Of a stretch of DNA of 52,772 nucleotides, positions 7,886 to 16,609 are shown one piece after another. The position numbers were made by a program, and so were the translations under genes. This DNA comes from 13-2-20CM-68-14 sp051955535 (GTDB taxonomy: Bacteria; Actinomycetota; Thermoleophilia; Gaiellales; Gaiellaceae). The notes beneath the pieces are model-generated. The model made no database searches, had not been told where the DNA came from, and saw only the letters and a program-made list of their open reading frames with translations. Within the stretch, counting starts at the first letter, position 1; each line of letters opens with the position of its first letter. The stretch lies in assembly GCA_051955535.1 (NCBI GenBank), contig JBQCGP010000072.1:1-52772 (forward strand), written 5' to 3'.

Positions 7886-10533
7886 CGGACCGGGAGCGCT
7901 GCGCGCACCAGGGTCCCGCGGCCCTTACGGCTGTCGATCTCCAGGTGACCGTCCAGCGTCTCGACCCGGTCGAGCAGCCCGCGCAGCCCGGATCCGCCAT
8001 CGAGGCGAGCGCCGCCCGCGCCGTTGTCCTCGACCTCGACGAGCGCGGAACCGTCGGAGCGAAGGATACGAACGGTCGCCTCGTCGGCACCGGCGTGCTT
8101 GACGACGTTCGCCAGCGCCTCGGAGACGACGTAGAAGGCCGCCGTCTCGACGGGCTCGGGCAAGCGCTCTCGCAGTCGCACATCGAGCGCGACCTGCAGA
8201 GGCGCCCGTGCCGTGAGCACCTCGAGCGCGGGCTCGAGGCCACGGTCCGTAAGCACGGCCGGGTGGATGCCCTGTGCGAGCTCGCGGAGCTCTGTCAGGG
8301 CCTGCGACAGCTCTTCCGCGGCGACCTCGAGCAGTTCGGCCGCCTGGTCGGGCGTGGTGCGAACCTTCTCCATGGCCAGCCGCAGGCCGACCGAAAGCGC
8401 CACGAGTCGCTGCTGAGCCCCGTCGTGGAGGTTGCGCTCGAGTCTGCGCCGCTCGGCGTCGCTCGCTTCGACGATCCTGAGCCTCGAAGCCTCCAGCTCC
8501 TCGCGTGCTTGCGCGCTCGCGACTGCGAGAGCGACGAGCGAGGCGAAGTTGGCCATCCGACGTTCCGTCTCCGGCGGCATCACTTCTTCCTCACGCAGCG
8601 ACGCGACGAGCGCGCCCCAGGGTGACGCGGCGACGCCGATCGGTACGGCGATGGAGGACCGGAATCCGATCGCGGTCACGCGGCGGGAGACCTCACCTGC
8701 GAGCTCCGCATAATTCTCGACCCTGACCGGGGCCCCGGTTTTCAGCACTTGGGTCGCGGCCAGGCCTTCCTCGAGCTTGATCACGGTGCCGACGTCGAAG
8801 TCCTCCGCGAGTCGGCTCCCGTAACGGCCCACGATGACCGAGCGAGTCTTGCCCTCGTATCGCTCCAGCACCGCCTCGCGAATCCCCAGCACCCTGCAAA
8901 CCTCCTCGGTGACCGTCTGAAAGACGAGCTCGGGAGGCGCGTCGCCCGCGACGAGCGTCGCGACCCGACGTAGAGCCGCCTGCTCCTCGCCGAGACGCCG
9001 CTGCTCGGCCTCGATCCGCCGCTGGTCCGTGAAGTCGCGGACGATGGTGACGACCTCGTCGATGCCACTCGGCACCATCCTCGACTCGAAGACCCGCGCC
9101 TTGCCGCCAACCTCCAACTCGTACTCGACCGAGCTCATCGCACCGGTCGCCAGCGCTTTTTCGATACAGCGGAGAACTGCTTCGGCGACGTCGGGCGGCA
9201 GGATCTCCTGCACGTTACGGCCGATCTGCTCTTCTACGGGCAGAACGAGAGTCACCGGGTCGTCGGCCCGGACGTCCAACGTCGTCCCGTCGCGCCTGAC
9301 CCGGAACATCAGGTCTGGAATCGCGTCCAGCAGCGCCCGGTTGCGCACCTCCATCCGCCGGAGCGTCTCGAGGGATTGTTCGTTCGCGAGCGCGAATCCG
9401 GCCGCGGCGTTGACGGCGTCCAGCAGCTCGGGACGCAGGCGCAACACCTTGTCGTGGACCAGCACCCCGATTTCCTCCCCCTGGTGCTCGATGGGCGTCG
9501 TCATGCGCGGCTCGCCGGGGCCCGGCAGCGTCATCGGCCGGCCATCGGCGTCGCGGTAACGGCCGTGGGCATCCGCGCGGGCGAGCTCCAGCGAAGGGTC
9601 TCCGAGCGTGCGACGAAGTGCGTCCTGGAGGCCGGAGGCAGTGGTGCCTTCGCGAAGCTCGACGAGCAGCTGGCCGACCGCCGCCCGCGAGAGGCGGCCC
9701 TGCAGCAGTCCGGCGACGAAGGCCGCCGGGAGGGCGATCGACGAGAGCAACCCCAGGCCGATCCCGACGACCGCTGCACTGGACGAAAGCGGTGCGAGCG
9801 CGAGCCCGATTCCGAACAGAAGCAGTCCGAGGTTGCCGCCGATCAGGATCGGCATCAGCCGCCGGCGTGTAACCGGCGTCCTGGCACGGGCCCAGCGAAA
9901 GAGCACGAAGGCGACGGCGAGTGCGAGGGCGATCGCGATTGCCGCCTCCAGCTCGTAGAGCGCTGTCGCCAGGCTCGCGTGCGACACGATCAGGGCTTTG
10001 TTCGGAGGGTGGCTGCTCTTCCAACGCGTCAAGGGATCGAAGACCACCGCGATCGCCTGCAGCACGAGCACGTTGAGATAGGCGACCAGAACCATGAGCC
10101 TGCTCGTGCGCGATCGGAGGCGCCCGCCCGGCAGCGCCAGCAGAGCGTGGACGAGCACCGCGAACACGAGGTTCGCGGTGAGCACACCGATCGTGTACAG
10201 GTACGCGTTGTTCGCGTCGTGCAGCGCTCCGAGGAGAGACGCGAATCCGACCGCCACCAGGAGAAGCCCGAAACGGACGTACGGAGGGCGGCGGAGTGCG
10301 AGTAGGCCTGCTCCCACGAAGGACGAGCAGACGACCACGCTCAGAACCGCGTGTCCGATCGGATTCGGCGCATGGTGGCTGCTCGCGGACAGGTAGACGG
10401 CGCCCGCCATCGCTGCGAGCGCCGCGACTCCGATTCCGACTGCGAGGGTTCCGCTCAACGGCCGCTCCGGCCCGTCTCTCGCCCAGCCGGAGAGCGACGG
10501 TGCCACAGGGGCGGACGCCGAATGCGCGCTCAC
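7882..10533 (-). CDS. NarL-family sensor histidine kinase with membrane, PAS and GAF domains
   Basis: An 883-residue kinase from the GTG at 10533, which overlaps the stop of the upstream receiver gene (GTGA). The N-terminal 290 residues contain about eight hydrophobic helices. A PAS-like domain (about 400-515) and a GAF domain (about 523-675) follow. The HisKA_3 phospho-acceptor is His703 in LERNLHDGAQQRL, and the C-terminal ATPase domain has VVSEALANVVKHA and GGSGLRGLLDRV. This is the LiaS/NarX-like class that phosphorylates LuxR-type regulators, here most likely the products at 6704-7885 and/or 10530-10928. The signal is unknown. Confidence 0.88.
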   Translation of the reverse strand: MSAHSASAPVAPSLSGWARDGPERPLSGTLAVGIGVAALAAMAGAVYLSASSHHAPNPIGHAVLSVVVCSSFVGAGLLALRRPPYVRFGLLLVAVGFASLLGALHDANNAYLYTIGVLTANLVFAVLVHALLALPGGRLRSRTSRLMVLVAYLNVLVLQAIAVVFDPLTRWKSSHPPNKALIVSHASLATALYELEAAIAIALALAVAFVLFRWARARTPVTRRRLMPILIGGNLGLLLFGIGLALAPLSSSAAVVGIGLGLLSSIALPAAFVAGLLQGRLSRAAVGQLLVELREGTTASGLQDALRRTLGDPSLELARADAHGRYRDADGRPMTLPGPGEPRMTTPIEHQGEEIGVLVHDKVLRLRPELLDAVNAAAGFALANEQSLETLRRMEVRNRALLDAIPDLMFRVRRDGTTLDVRADDPVTLVLPVEEQIGRNVQEILPPDVAEAVLRCIEKALATGAMSSVEYELEVGGKARVFESRMVPSGIDEVVTIVRDFTDQRRIEAEQRRLGEEQAALRRVATLVAGDAPPELVFQTVTEEVCRVLGIREAVLERYEGKTRSVIVGRYGSRLAEDFDVGTVIKLEEGLAATQVLKTGAPVRVENYAELAGEVSRRVTAIGFRSSIAVPIGVAASPWGALVASLREEEVMPPETERRMANFASLVALAVASAQAREELEASRLRIVEASDAERRRLERNLHDGAQQRLVALSVGLRLAMEKVRTTPDQAAELLEVAAEELSQALTELRELAQGIHPAVLTDRGLEPALEVLTARAPLQVALDVRLRERLPEPVETAAFYVVSEALANVVKHAGADEATVRILRSDGSALVEVEDNGAGGARLDGGSGLRGLLDRVETLDGHLEIDSRKGRGTLVRAALPVR

Positions 10534-10928
10534 TCGAGGAGCCTCGCAAGCGCCGGGCCGGAGAGGTCGCCCTTCGTGATGAACCCTAGGGCGCCGCTGT
10601 CTCGCAGGCACGATCCATAGGCGTTCGCGTCGCGGCTGGAGACAAGGACGATCGCAAGCTCCGGATCCTTCTCGTGCAGGCGCGAGGCGACCTCCAAGCC
10701 GTTGATATCCGGGAGCTGGATGTCGAGCAGCACGAGGTCGGGAGCGAGCTCTGCCGACAATGCGAGTGCGGACTCGCCGTCTTCGGCCTCGCCGACGACC
10801 TCGAAGCCCTCCGAGGTGAGGAACGCTCGAGCGCAGGCCCGGAAGCTCGGATGGTCGTCGACGACGAGGACCCGCCGTCCCCGCCGCGCGGCCTGCTCGA
10901 GCAACTCCGAGCGCTCTGCCTTCGTCAA
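10530..10928 (-). CDS. single-domain response regulator (receiver only)
   Basis: The 132-residue protein is one receiver domain: VLVVDDHPSFR at the start, phosphorylated Asp in LVLLDIQLPD, and the switch lysine in FITKGD. There is no DNA-binding domain, so it probably tunes the kinase or relays phosphate. No ATG or GTG fits before the conserved core. A TTG at 10928 preceded by GGGGA is the best start, though a TTG a few codons later is possible. It is the first gene of the leftward operon with the kinase and the cyclase-regulator. Confidence 0.75.
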   Translation of the reverse strand: MTKAERSELLEQAARRGRRVLVVDDHPSFRACARAFLTSEGFEVVGEAEDGESALALSAELAPDLVLLDIQLPDINGLEVASRLHEKDPELAIVLVSSRDANAYGSCLRDSGALGFITKGDLSGPALARLLE

Positions 10929-11013
10929 CTCAAGTCCCCGTCGAGGCAGGTTACTCGCTGACCGCTTCTCGGCTCGCCATTGGCAACAGATTGCATTCCG
11001 TTGCAGGCTCGAA

Positions 11014-11079
11014 CAATGGGGGAGCCCGAAATCTCGAGGTGCGGCAACCCGTACTTTCGAATGTCGGCTCTCCCCATTG
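11014..11079. promoter_or_regulatory. imperfect long inverted repeat upstream of the MMPL gene
   Basis: CAATGGGGGAGCCCGA at 11014-11029 is mirrored by TCGGCTCTCCCCATTG at 11064-11079, identical apart from two single-base gaps. It lies between the divergent receiver gene and MMPL gene, about 100 bases before the MMPL start. It could be an operator for a dimeric repressor or a long RNA hairpin. No regulator gene of the expected kind (TetR or MarR) is adjacent. Confidence 0.4.
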
Positions 11080-11106
11080 CCGGGCACTGGGTCGCGCGGG
11101 CAGCCT

Positions 11107-11125
11107 GTGCTCGTGATTCGAGCAC
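11107..11125 (+). promoter_or_regulatory. short palindrome upstream of the MMPL gene
   Basis: GTGCTCG-TGATT-CGAGCAC is a perfect 7-base inverted repeat with a 5-base spacer, 52 bases before the MMPL start codon. It could be an operator or a hairpin in the leader. Confidence 0.4.
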
Positions 11126-11177
11126 CGATGAGTTTGAGGGCCTGTCGCGGTCCGAATGACGACCAAGAGGGGGACTG

Positions 11178-13361
11178 ATGGAAGCCATCGCACGCGCAAG
11201 CAACAACGGAAACGGCACCGGGCGCCTGGCCCGGCTCGCGCACTTCACCGCCCGCCACCGCTGGCCGGTGATCGCGGTCTGGATCGTGCTGACCCTCGTC
11301 GGCGGCGTCGCCGCCGGCAAGCTCTCCTCGCGCTGGTACCAGAGCTTCTCGATCCCGAACAAGTCGGCTTACGAGGCGAGCCAGCGGTCGCTGCACGCCT
11401 TCGGTGCCGGCGTTCGCCCTCCGAACGTGGTGGTCTTCCACACCGACGGCGACGCGACGAAGAGCGTCGCGATCCGGCGGGCGATGACGCGGGCTGCCGC
11501 GACGATGCCGGGCGCGCTGACGAGCTCGTACTTCTCGACGCATAACGACATGTACGTCTCGCGCGACCATCACACGACCTTCCTCGAGGTCTACCCGGCC
11601 GGGTCGCCGAAGTTCAGCACGACGAGCGGCGCCTTGAAGATGCGCGCGGCAGCGGCGAACGGGCTCCCGGCGGGGATCACCGTCAACGTCACCGGCCACG
11701 ATCCGCTCGAGGAAGCCTCGACGAACGGGACGAGCGGCAGCTCCAGCGTCCTGCTCGAAGCCGTGATCGGCGGTCTCGGAGCGCTCGTGATCCTGCTCTT
11801 CGTCTTCGGGACGCTGCCGGCCGTGCTGATGCCGATCGTCGTGGCGGTGGCGGCGATCCTGAACACGTTCACGCTCGTCCTGGCGCTGACCTACATCACC
11901 AACGTCTCGATCATCGTTCAGTTCCTGATCGCCCTGGTCGGGCTCGGGGTGGCGATCGACTACGCGCTGCTGATGATCTTCCGGTTCCGCGACGAGCTGC
12001 GCGAGGGCGAGGACGTCGAGACCGCGCTGGTCGAGACGATGACCCACGCCGGCCGTTCGGTGATCGTCTCCGGCACTACCGTCGCGGTCGGGCTGCTGTC
12101 GCTGATCGTGCTGCCGCTGCCCTTCATCCGCTCGATGGGAATCGGCGGGATGCTGATCCCGGCCGTCTCCGTGCTGGCGGCGATCACGCTCCTGCCGGCG
12201 ATGCTCTCGGTTCTTGGGACGCGGATCAACAGCGTCCGGGTGATGCCCCGCCGCCTGGTCGACCGCGGCCACCCCGAGGACGGACTGTGGGGGCGCTGGG
12301 CCCGCTTCGTGATCCGGCGCCCGGTCCCGGTCGCGGCGGTCGGGCTCGCGGTCGTCGGCGTGCTCGTCTTCTACGGGTTGCAGCTGAACCCGAACGAGTC
12401 GCAGCTGAAGAACTTCCCCGGTAACGGCACCGCGATTGCCGGCCGGCAGATGCTGGCGGACGCGCACATCAGCCCCGGCGTGATGAAGCCGCTCGACGTG
12501 CTCGTCGAGGACGGCGGCAATCCCCAGGCGGTCGCGGCGAAGCTCCGCGGCGTCGACGGCATTGTCGGCGCGGCGGCACCGCCCGGCTGGCACCGCGGCT
12601 CCGACTCGCTGGTCGAGGCCTTCCCCACGATCGACGGATCGGCCCCGGGAATCCAGGGGATCGTCAACCGCACGAACGCCCAACTCGAGGGCACGAACGG
12701 AACCTTGACCGGCGTCGCCGCGGTCGACCGCGACTTCCTGCACGCCCTCTACGGGAACTTCCCCTACGTGCTCGCGTTCGTGATGGTGCTGACGCTGATC
12801 CTGCTGGCGCGGGCCTTCCGCTCGATCGTCCTGCCGATCAAGGCGGTGCTCCTAAACCTCGTCTCGCTCGGAGCCGCCTTCGGGATCGTCGTCTTCATCT
12901 TCCAGGAGGGCCACGGCTCCTCGCTCTGGAACATCCACGCGACGCAGGCCGTCACCGCCTGGATCCCGGTGATGATCTTCGCCTTCCTGTTCGGGCTCTC
13001 GATGGATTACGAGGTCTTCATGCTCAGCCGCATGCGTGAGGCCTACGACGAGACCGGCTCGACCAACCGCGCGATCGAGCTCGGGCTGGCGCGGACCGGA
13101 AAGCTCGTGACCAGCGCGGCGCTGATCCTGATGTTCGCCTTCCTCGTCCTCTCCTCGAGCCCCGGCTACGAAATCAAGCTGTTCGCGGTCGGCCTCGCGG
13201 CGGGGATCATCTTCGACGCCACCGTCATCCGCGCCCTGCTCGTTCCGGCGCTGATGCGACTGCTCGGCGACTGGAACTGGTGGATGCCGGCCTGGACGCG
13301 GAGCGTCCTCCGAATCCGCCAGCAGGAGCGGGCGCCGGAGATCGCGACCGAACAGGCCTGA
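11178..13361 (+). CDS. MMPL/RND family membrane transporter
   Basis: The 727-residue protein has the two-fold repeat of MmpL-type RND transporters: one helix, a periplasmic porter loop (about 50-195), five or six helices, a second helix (about 390), a second loop and a final helix bundle. Each bundle has the proton-relay Asp-Tyr pair (Asp261-Tyr262 in GVAIDY, Asp610-Tyr611 in LSMDYE). Such pumps export lipids, drugs or siderophore-like molecules by proton exchange. A GAGGGGG ribosome site precedes the ATG. Substrate unknown. It is followed by an MFS exporter in the same direction. Confidence 0.9.
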   Translation: MEAIARASNNGNGTGRLARLAHFTARHRWPVIAVWIVLTLVGGVAAGKLSSRWYQSFSIPNKSAYEASQRSLHAFGAGVRPPNVVVFHTDGDATKSVAIRRAMTRAAATMPGALTSSYFSTHNDMYVSRDHHTTFLEVYPAGSPKFSTTSGALKMRAAAANGLPAGITVNVTGHDPLEEASTNGTSGSSSVLLEAVIGGLGALVILLFVFGTLPAVLMPIVVAVAAILNTFTLVLALTYITNVSIIVQFLIALVGLGVAIDYALLMIFRFRDELREGEDVETALVETMTHAGRSVIVSGTTVAVGLLSLIVLPLPFIRSMGIGGMLIPAVSVLAAITLLPAMLSVLGTRINSVRVMPRRLVDRGHPEDGLWGRWARFVIRRPVPVAAVGLAVVGVLVFYGLQLNPNESQLKNFPGNGTAIAGRQMLADAHISPGVMKPLDVLVEDGGNPQAVAAKLRGVDGIVGAAAPPGWHRGSDSLVEAFPTIDGSAPGIQGIVNRTNAQLEGTNGTLTGVAAVDRDFLHALYGNFPYVLAFVMVLTLILLARAFRSIVLPIKAVLLNLVSLGAAFGIVVFIFQEGHGSSLWNIHATQAVTAWIPVMIFAFLFGLSMDYEVFMLSRMREAYDETGSTNRAIELGLARTGKLVTSAALILMFAFLVLSSSPGYEIKLFAVGLAAGIIFDATVIRALLVPALMRLLGDWNWWMPAWTRSVLRIRQQERAPEIATEQA

Positions 13362-13444
13362 CACGCGAGTGTCGTGATGACGTCACGTTCCCGCGCCGCC
13401 GCGTGTCTTCCCTTCGAGATGCAAAAGGAAAGGAGACCCGGGTC

Positions 13445-14938
13445 ATGACCGCAGAGAGCTATCCGATCGTCGCTTCCGCTCCGCGAGCGCAGGACGCGGC
13501 GTCCCTGTCGTCGAGGCGAGGCGTCGCGATCCTGATCCTGCTCTGTCTCGTCCAGTTCATGGACATCCTGGACGCCTCGATCCTCAACATCGCGCTCCCG
13601 TCGATCAAGCGCGACCTCGGCTTCACGCAGGAGGGCCTGCAGTGGGTCGTCAACGGCTACATCCTCACCTACGGCGGCTTCTTGCTCCTGGGAGGCCGGG
13701 TGGCCGACCTGCTCGGGCGTCGCCGCATCCTCGTCACCGGCCTCGTCGTCTTCGCCACCGCTTCGCTGGTGGGCGGCCTTGCTCACAGCGAATCGCTGCT
13801 CGTCGGCGCCCGCTTCGTGCAGGGAATGGGTGCAGCGATGCTCTCGCCGGCCGCCCTGTCGACGTTGACGACGATCTTCCGCTCGGGCAAGGAACGGAAT
13901 ACCGCCCTCGGCGCCTGGGCGGCGGTCTCGGGCCTCGGCGGAGCCGCCGGCGTCCTCTTCGGCGGCCTGCTGACCGAGGGGCCCGGCTGGCGCTGGGTGC
14001 TCTTCGTGAACGTCCCGTTCGCCGCCGTCGCCCTCGTCGGAGCGTTCGCGCTGCTCAAGCCCGAGCGAGCGTCGGCCCGGCTCGCCAACTTCGACGCGCT
14101 CGGCGCCTTCCTGGTGACGGGCGGGATGTTGCTGCTCGTCTACTCGCTCGTGAAGGCACCCGACGTCGGCTGGGGCGCAGCTCGCACGGTCGGCGGCCTC
14201 GCGCTTGCGGGAGTCGCCCTGGCGGCATTCGTCGTCAACGAGGGGCGGGTGCCCAAGCCGCTCGTGCCGATGTCGATCCTGCGGGTGAAGGGAGTCGCCG
14301 TTGCCGACGCGACCCAGCTGGTCATGGCGGCCGGCTTCCTGCCCATGTTCTTCTTCCTGACCCTCTACATGCAGACCGTGCTCCACTACTCGCCGATCCA
14401 GACCGGCCTCGCCTATCTCCCGCTCACGGGCGCGTTCATCATCGCCTCGAGCATCGCGTCCCAGCTGTTCGCACGCGTCGGCACCAAGCCGGTGATCGTG
14501 ACCGGCCTGGTGATCGCCGCCGGCGGCCTCTACTGGCTGTCGCGGATACCGGTCGACGGCTCGTACGTGCGGGACATCCTGCCGGGCCTTGTGATCGCCT
14601 CGATCGGCCTGGGCGGCGCCTTCGTGGGCGCGACCACCGCCGCGAATGCCGGGGTCAGTGAGGACAAAGCCGGCCTGGCGGCGGGCCTCCTGAACACCGG
14701 AACGCAGCTCGGCGGCGCTCTCGGCCTCGCGATCTTCTCCGCGCTCGCGACCGAGCGGACCGCCTCGCTGCTCCGAGCCGGCCACTCCACGGCCCACGCA
14801 GCGACCGAAGGGTTCCAGCTCGCTCTGCTCGTCGGCTCCTTCTTCGTCCTCGCCGCGGTTGGGGTCGCGCTCCTGGCGCGCAAGCCAAGCGAACCAGTAG
14901 CGGCCGAGGAAGAGCCCGCGCTCGAGCTCGCGGCGTAG
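13445..14938 (+). CDS. DHA2-family MFS drug/proton antiporter
   Basis: A 497-residue, 14-helix major facilitator. Typical marks are LDASILNIALPSI in helix 1, GGRVADLLGRRR between helices 2 and 3, RFVQGMGAAMLSPAAL in helix 4 and GPGWRWVLFVNVP in helix 6. These fit the EmrB/QacA-like DHA2 branch, which exports hydrophobic compounds using the proton gradient. The ATG at 13445 has an AAAGGAG site about 10 bases upstream and is preferred over in-frame codons that overlap the MMPL gene. It may share a transcript with the MMPL gene 83 bases upstream. Confidence 0.9.
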   Translation: MTAESYPIVASAPRAQDAASLSSRRGVAILILLCLVQFMDILDASILNIALPSIKRDLGFTQEGLQWVVNGYILTYGGFLLLGGRVADLLGRRRILVTGLVVFATASLVGGLAHSESLLVGARFVQGMGAAMLSPAALSTLTTIFRSGKERNTALGAWAAVSGLGGAAGVLFGGLLTEGPGWRWVLFVNVPFAAVALVGAFALLKPERASARLANFDALGAFLVTGGMLLLVYSLVKAPDVGWGAARTVGGLALAGVALAAFVVNEGRVPKPLVPMSILRVKGVAVADATQLVMAAGFLPMFFFLTLYMQTVLHYSPIQTGLAYLPLTGAFIIASSIASQLFARVGTKPVIVTGLVIAAGGLYWLSRIPVDGSYVRDILPGLVIASIGLGGAFVGATTAANAGVSEDKAGLAAGLLNTGTQLGGALGLAIFSALATERTASLLRAGHSTAHAATEGFQLALLVGSFFVLAAVGVALLARKPSEPVAAEEEPALELAA

Positions 14939-14944
14939 ACCAGC

Positions 14945-14975
14945 CTTGGGGGAGCCCGTCCCGGGCTCCCCCAAG
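14945..14975. terminator. strong hairpin between convergent genes
   Basis: A perfect 14-base stem, CTTGGGGGAGCCCG / CGGGCTCCCCCAAG, with a 3-base loop lies just after the MFS stop and before the stop of the convergent epimerase gene. It is well placed as a bidirectional terminator. No long T-run follows. Confidence 0.7.
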
Positions 14976-14997
14976 CCACCTGCTCGGTCGGTTCAGG

Positions 14998-15555
14998 TCA
15001 GATGACGACGTACGTCGCGGGCGGCGCTTGGGTAATGAGCCGCGCGGCTTCGGCTCCGGCCGCCTCCACGTGAATCGTCGGTGGCCGAGGAGGCGCCTCG
15101 TAGGCCGTGCCAGGTCCCCAGAGCCGGCCGAAGCGCAGGACGAGCACTTCGCCCGGGAAACGGCGTGCGGATTGTTCGAGCTCGTCGACTGCCTGCCCGG
15201 CGTCTCCTTCGAGCGGGAAGGCGACGCTCTCGACGACGAGGCGCGATGCGCCGCTCGCGGTCGCGGCGTCGAGCAGGTTGGCTCCGCCTTCGCGGCGCGC
15301 GCGGCTATTTGCACCGGCAGACGCCTCGGCCAGGTCGGTGACGAAGTTGACGACCGCCTGTGGTCGCACACGCAGCGCGAGCTGGAGAAGCGCCTCGGTC
15401 TCGTAGACGTCGCAGAGGGCGGCTTGAGCGCCGAGCTCGCGAAGGACTTGCAGCTTCTCCGGTGATCGTGTCAGCGCGACGACTTCGTGACGGTCGAGGT
15501 GCGGCAGCGCGGCGCGGCCGAGCACGCCGCTTGCCCCTGCGAAGAGGATTCGCAC
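14998..15555 (-). CDS. NAD(P)-binding epimerase-like protein (ECF41 partner)
   Basis: The 185-residue protein begins with a Rossmann nucleotide-binding motif, RILFAGASGVLGRAALPHL, and resembles atypical short-chain/NAD-dependent epimerases, though it is shorter than the usual 250-300 residues. ECF41 sigma factors are typically encoded next to so-called COE genes (carboxymuconolactone decarboxylase, oxidoreductase or epimerase), and the divergent neighbour at 15637 is an ECF41-type sigma factor. This is therefore its likely target gene. The GTG at 15555 places the motif at the N-terminus. A GTG at 15579 is an alternative. Substrate unknown. Confidence 0.8.
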   Translation of the reverse strand: MRILFAGASGVLGRAALPHLDRHEVVALTRSPEKLQVLRELGAQAALCDVYETEALLQLALRVRPQAVVNFVTDLAEASAGANSRARREGGANLLDAATASGASRLVVESVAFPLEGDAGQAVDELEQSARRFPGEVLVLRFGRLWGPGTAYEAPPRPPTIHVEAAGAEAARLITQAPPATYVVI

Positions 15556-15574
15556 CGCCGAAGGAAACCAGGTC

Positions 15575-15636
15575 GTCACGTTCGGGTGGCGTCGCGGGTC
15601 TACTGGGTATGAGCCGACGCGACGGAGGAACGTGAC
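15575..15636. promoter_or_regulatory. inverted-repeat divergent promoter region of the ECF41/epimerase pair
   Basis: GTCACGTTC (15575-15583) with CGTCGCGG (15590-15597) is mirrored by GAACGTGAC (15628-15636) with CGACGCGACGG (15614-15624). The same TGTCAC/GTCAC and CGTC words occur in known ECF41 promoters (TGTCACA, then CGTC about 16 bases on), but the spacing here is shorter, so the match is not exact. The symmetry suggests one factor acting on both genes. Confidence 0.4.
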
Positions 15637-16515
15637 ATGGATGAGCGGGACTGGCTGGCGGAACGATTCGAGGAGCACCGCACCCACCTGCGGGCGGTGG
15701 CCTACCGGATGCTCGGCTCGCTGAGCGAGGCCGACGACGCGGTGCAGGAGGCGTGGCTGAGGCTCAACCGCGCCGACGCGAGCCGCGTCGACAACCTGGG
15801 TGCCTGGCTGACGACCGTGGTTGCTCGGATCTCGCTCAACATGCTTCGCTCGCGCAAGACGCGGCGGGAGGACCCGATCTCCGAAGGGCTCCCCGATCTG
15901 CTCATCGACCGGGCAGACGGGCTCGATCCCGAGCACGAGGCGCTGCTGGCCGATTCTGTCGGTCTGGCACTGCTCGTCGTGCTCGAGACGTTGACGCCGC
16001 CGGAAAGGCTCGCGTTCGTGCTGCACGACATCTTCGCCGTGCCCTTCGACGAGATCGGTCCGATCGTCGATCGCTCTCCCGAGGCGGCACGCCAGCTCGC
16101 CAGCCGGGCGCGCCGCCGCGTTCGCGCCGAGAGAACGGTGCCCGACACGGATCTCGGACAGCAACGCGAGGTCATCGATGCCTTTCTTGCGGCCGCGCGT
16201 GACGGCGACTTCGATCGGCTCGTGGCGGTGCTCGACCCGGACATCGTTCTTCGGTCGGACTCCGGGCCGGTCGGCGGCCGGCAAGAGATCCGCGGCGCCG
16301 AGGCGGTTGCGAGTCAGGCGCTCAGCTACGCCCAGGTGGGGCTGGAGATCCGGCCGGCGCTGATCAACGGCGTTGCCGGGGCCGTCACCTTCCTCCATGG
16401 GCAGCCGTTCTCGGTCGGCGCGGTCACGGTCAGGAACGGCAAGATCGTCGAGCTCGACTTTCTCGCCGATCCGGAGCGGCTCCGCCAACTCGACCTGACC
16501 GTCCTCGACGACTGA
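15637..16515 (+). CDS. ECF41-family (SigJ-like) RNA polymerase sigma factor
   Basis: The 292-residue protein has region 2 (about 10-75, with YRMLGSLSEADDAVQEAWLRL), region 4 (about 105-165, with LTPPERLAFVLHDIFAVPF and SRARRRVRAER) and a C-terminal SnoaL/NTF2-like domain (about 175-290). In the ECF41 group this extension replaces a separate anti-sigma factor and modulates activity. The family's NPDKL-like motif appears here as ADPERL near the end. A GGAGG ribosome site lies 9 bases before the ATG. It is divergent from the epimerase-like gene, the typical arrangement. Confidence 0.9.
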   Translation: MDERDWLAERFEEHRTHLRAVAYRMLGSLSEADDAVQEAWLRLNRADASRVDNLGAWLTTVVARISLNMLRSRKTRREDPISEGLPDLLIDRADGLDPEHEALLADSVGLALLVVLETLTPPERLAFVLHDIFAVPFDEIGPIVDRSPEAARQLASRARRRVRAERTVPDTDLGQQREVIDAFLAAARDGDFDRLVAVLDPDIVLRSDSGPVGGRQEIRGAEAVASQALSYAQVGLEIRPALINGVAGAVTFLHGQPFSVGAVTVRNGKIVELDFLADPERLRQLDLTVLDD

Positions 16516-16539
16516 CGACGAAAAGAAATTCTGGGCACG

Positions 16540-16560
16540 GCCTACGAGCTCGCCGTAGGC
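16540..16560 (+). terminator. hairpin after the sigma factor gene
   Basis: GCCTACG / CGTAGGC, a perfect 7-base stem with a 7-base loop, lies 25 bases after the sigma factor stop and before the convergent small gene. It is a possible terminator without a T-run. Confidence 0.4.
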
Positions 16561-16609
16561 GAGCGCCTTGCCTCCGGTGAGCGTCGAGCCGCGGAACTGA
16601 CCAAAAGCC

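Noticed and set aside
10930..12743. Long minus-strand open frame opposite the MMPL gene
   Set aside because: It reads Arg/Asp/Gln-rich low-complexity protein and is the antisense of the well-supported transporter. High GC leaves such shadow frames open throughout the window.
13166..14974. Long minus-strand open frame opposite the MFS gene
   Set aside because: Antisense to a clear 14-helix transporter; composition typical of GC-rich shadow frames.
15556..15636. Exact ECF41 promoter consensus
   Set aside because: The words GTCAC and CGTC are there in both directions but their spacing is not the reported 16 bases, so I list the region only as a possible regulatory site.
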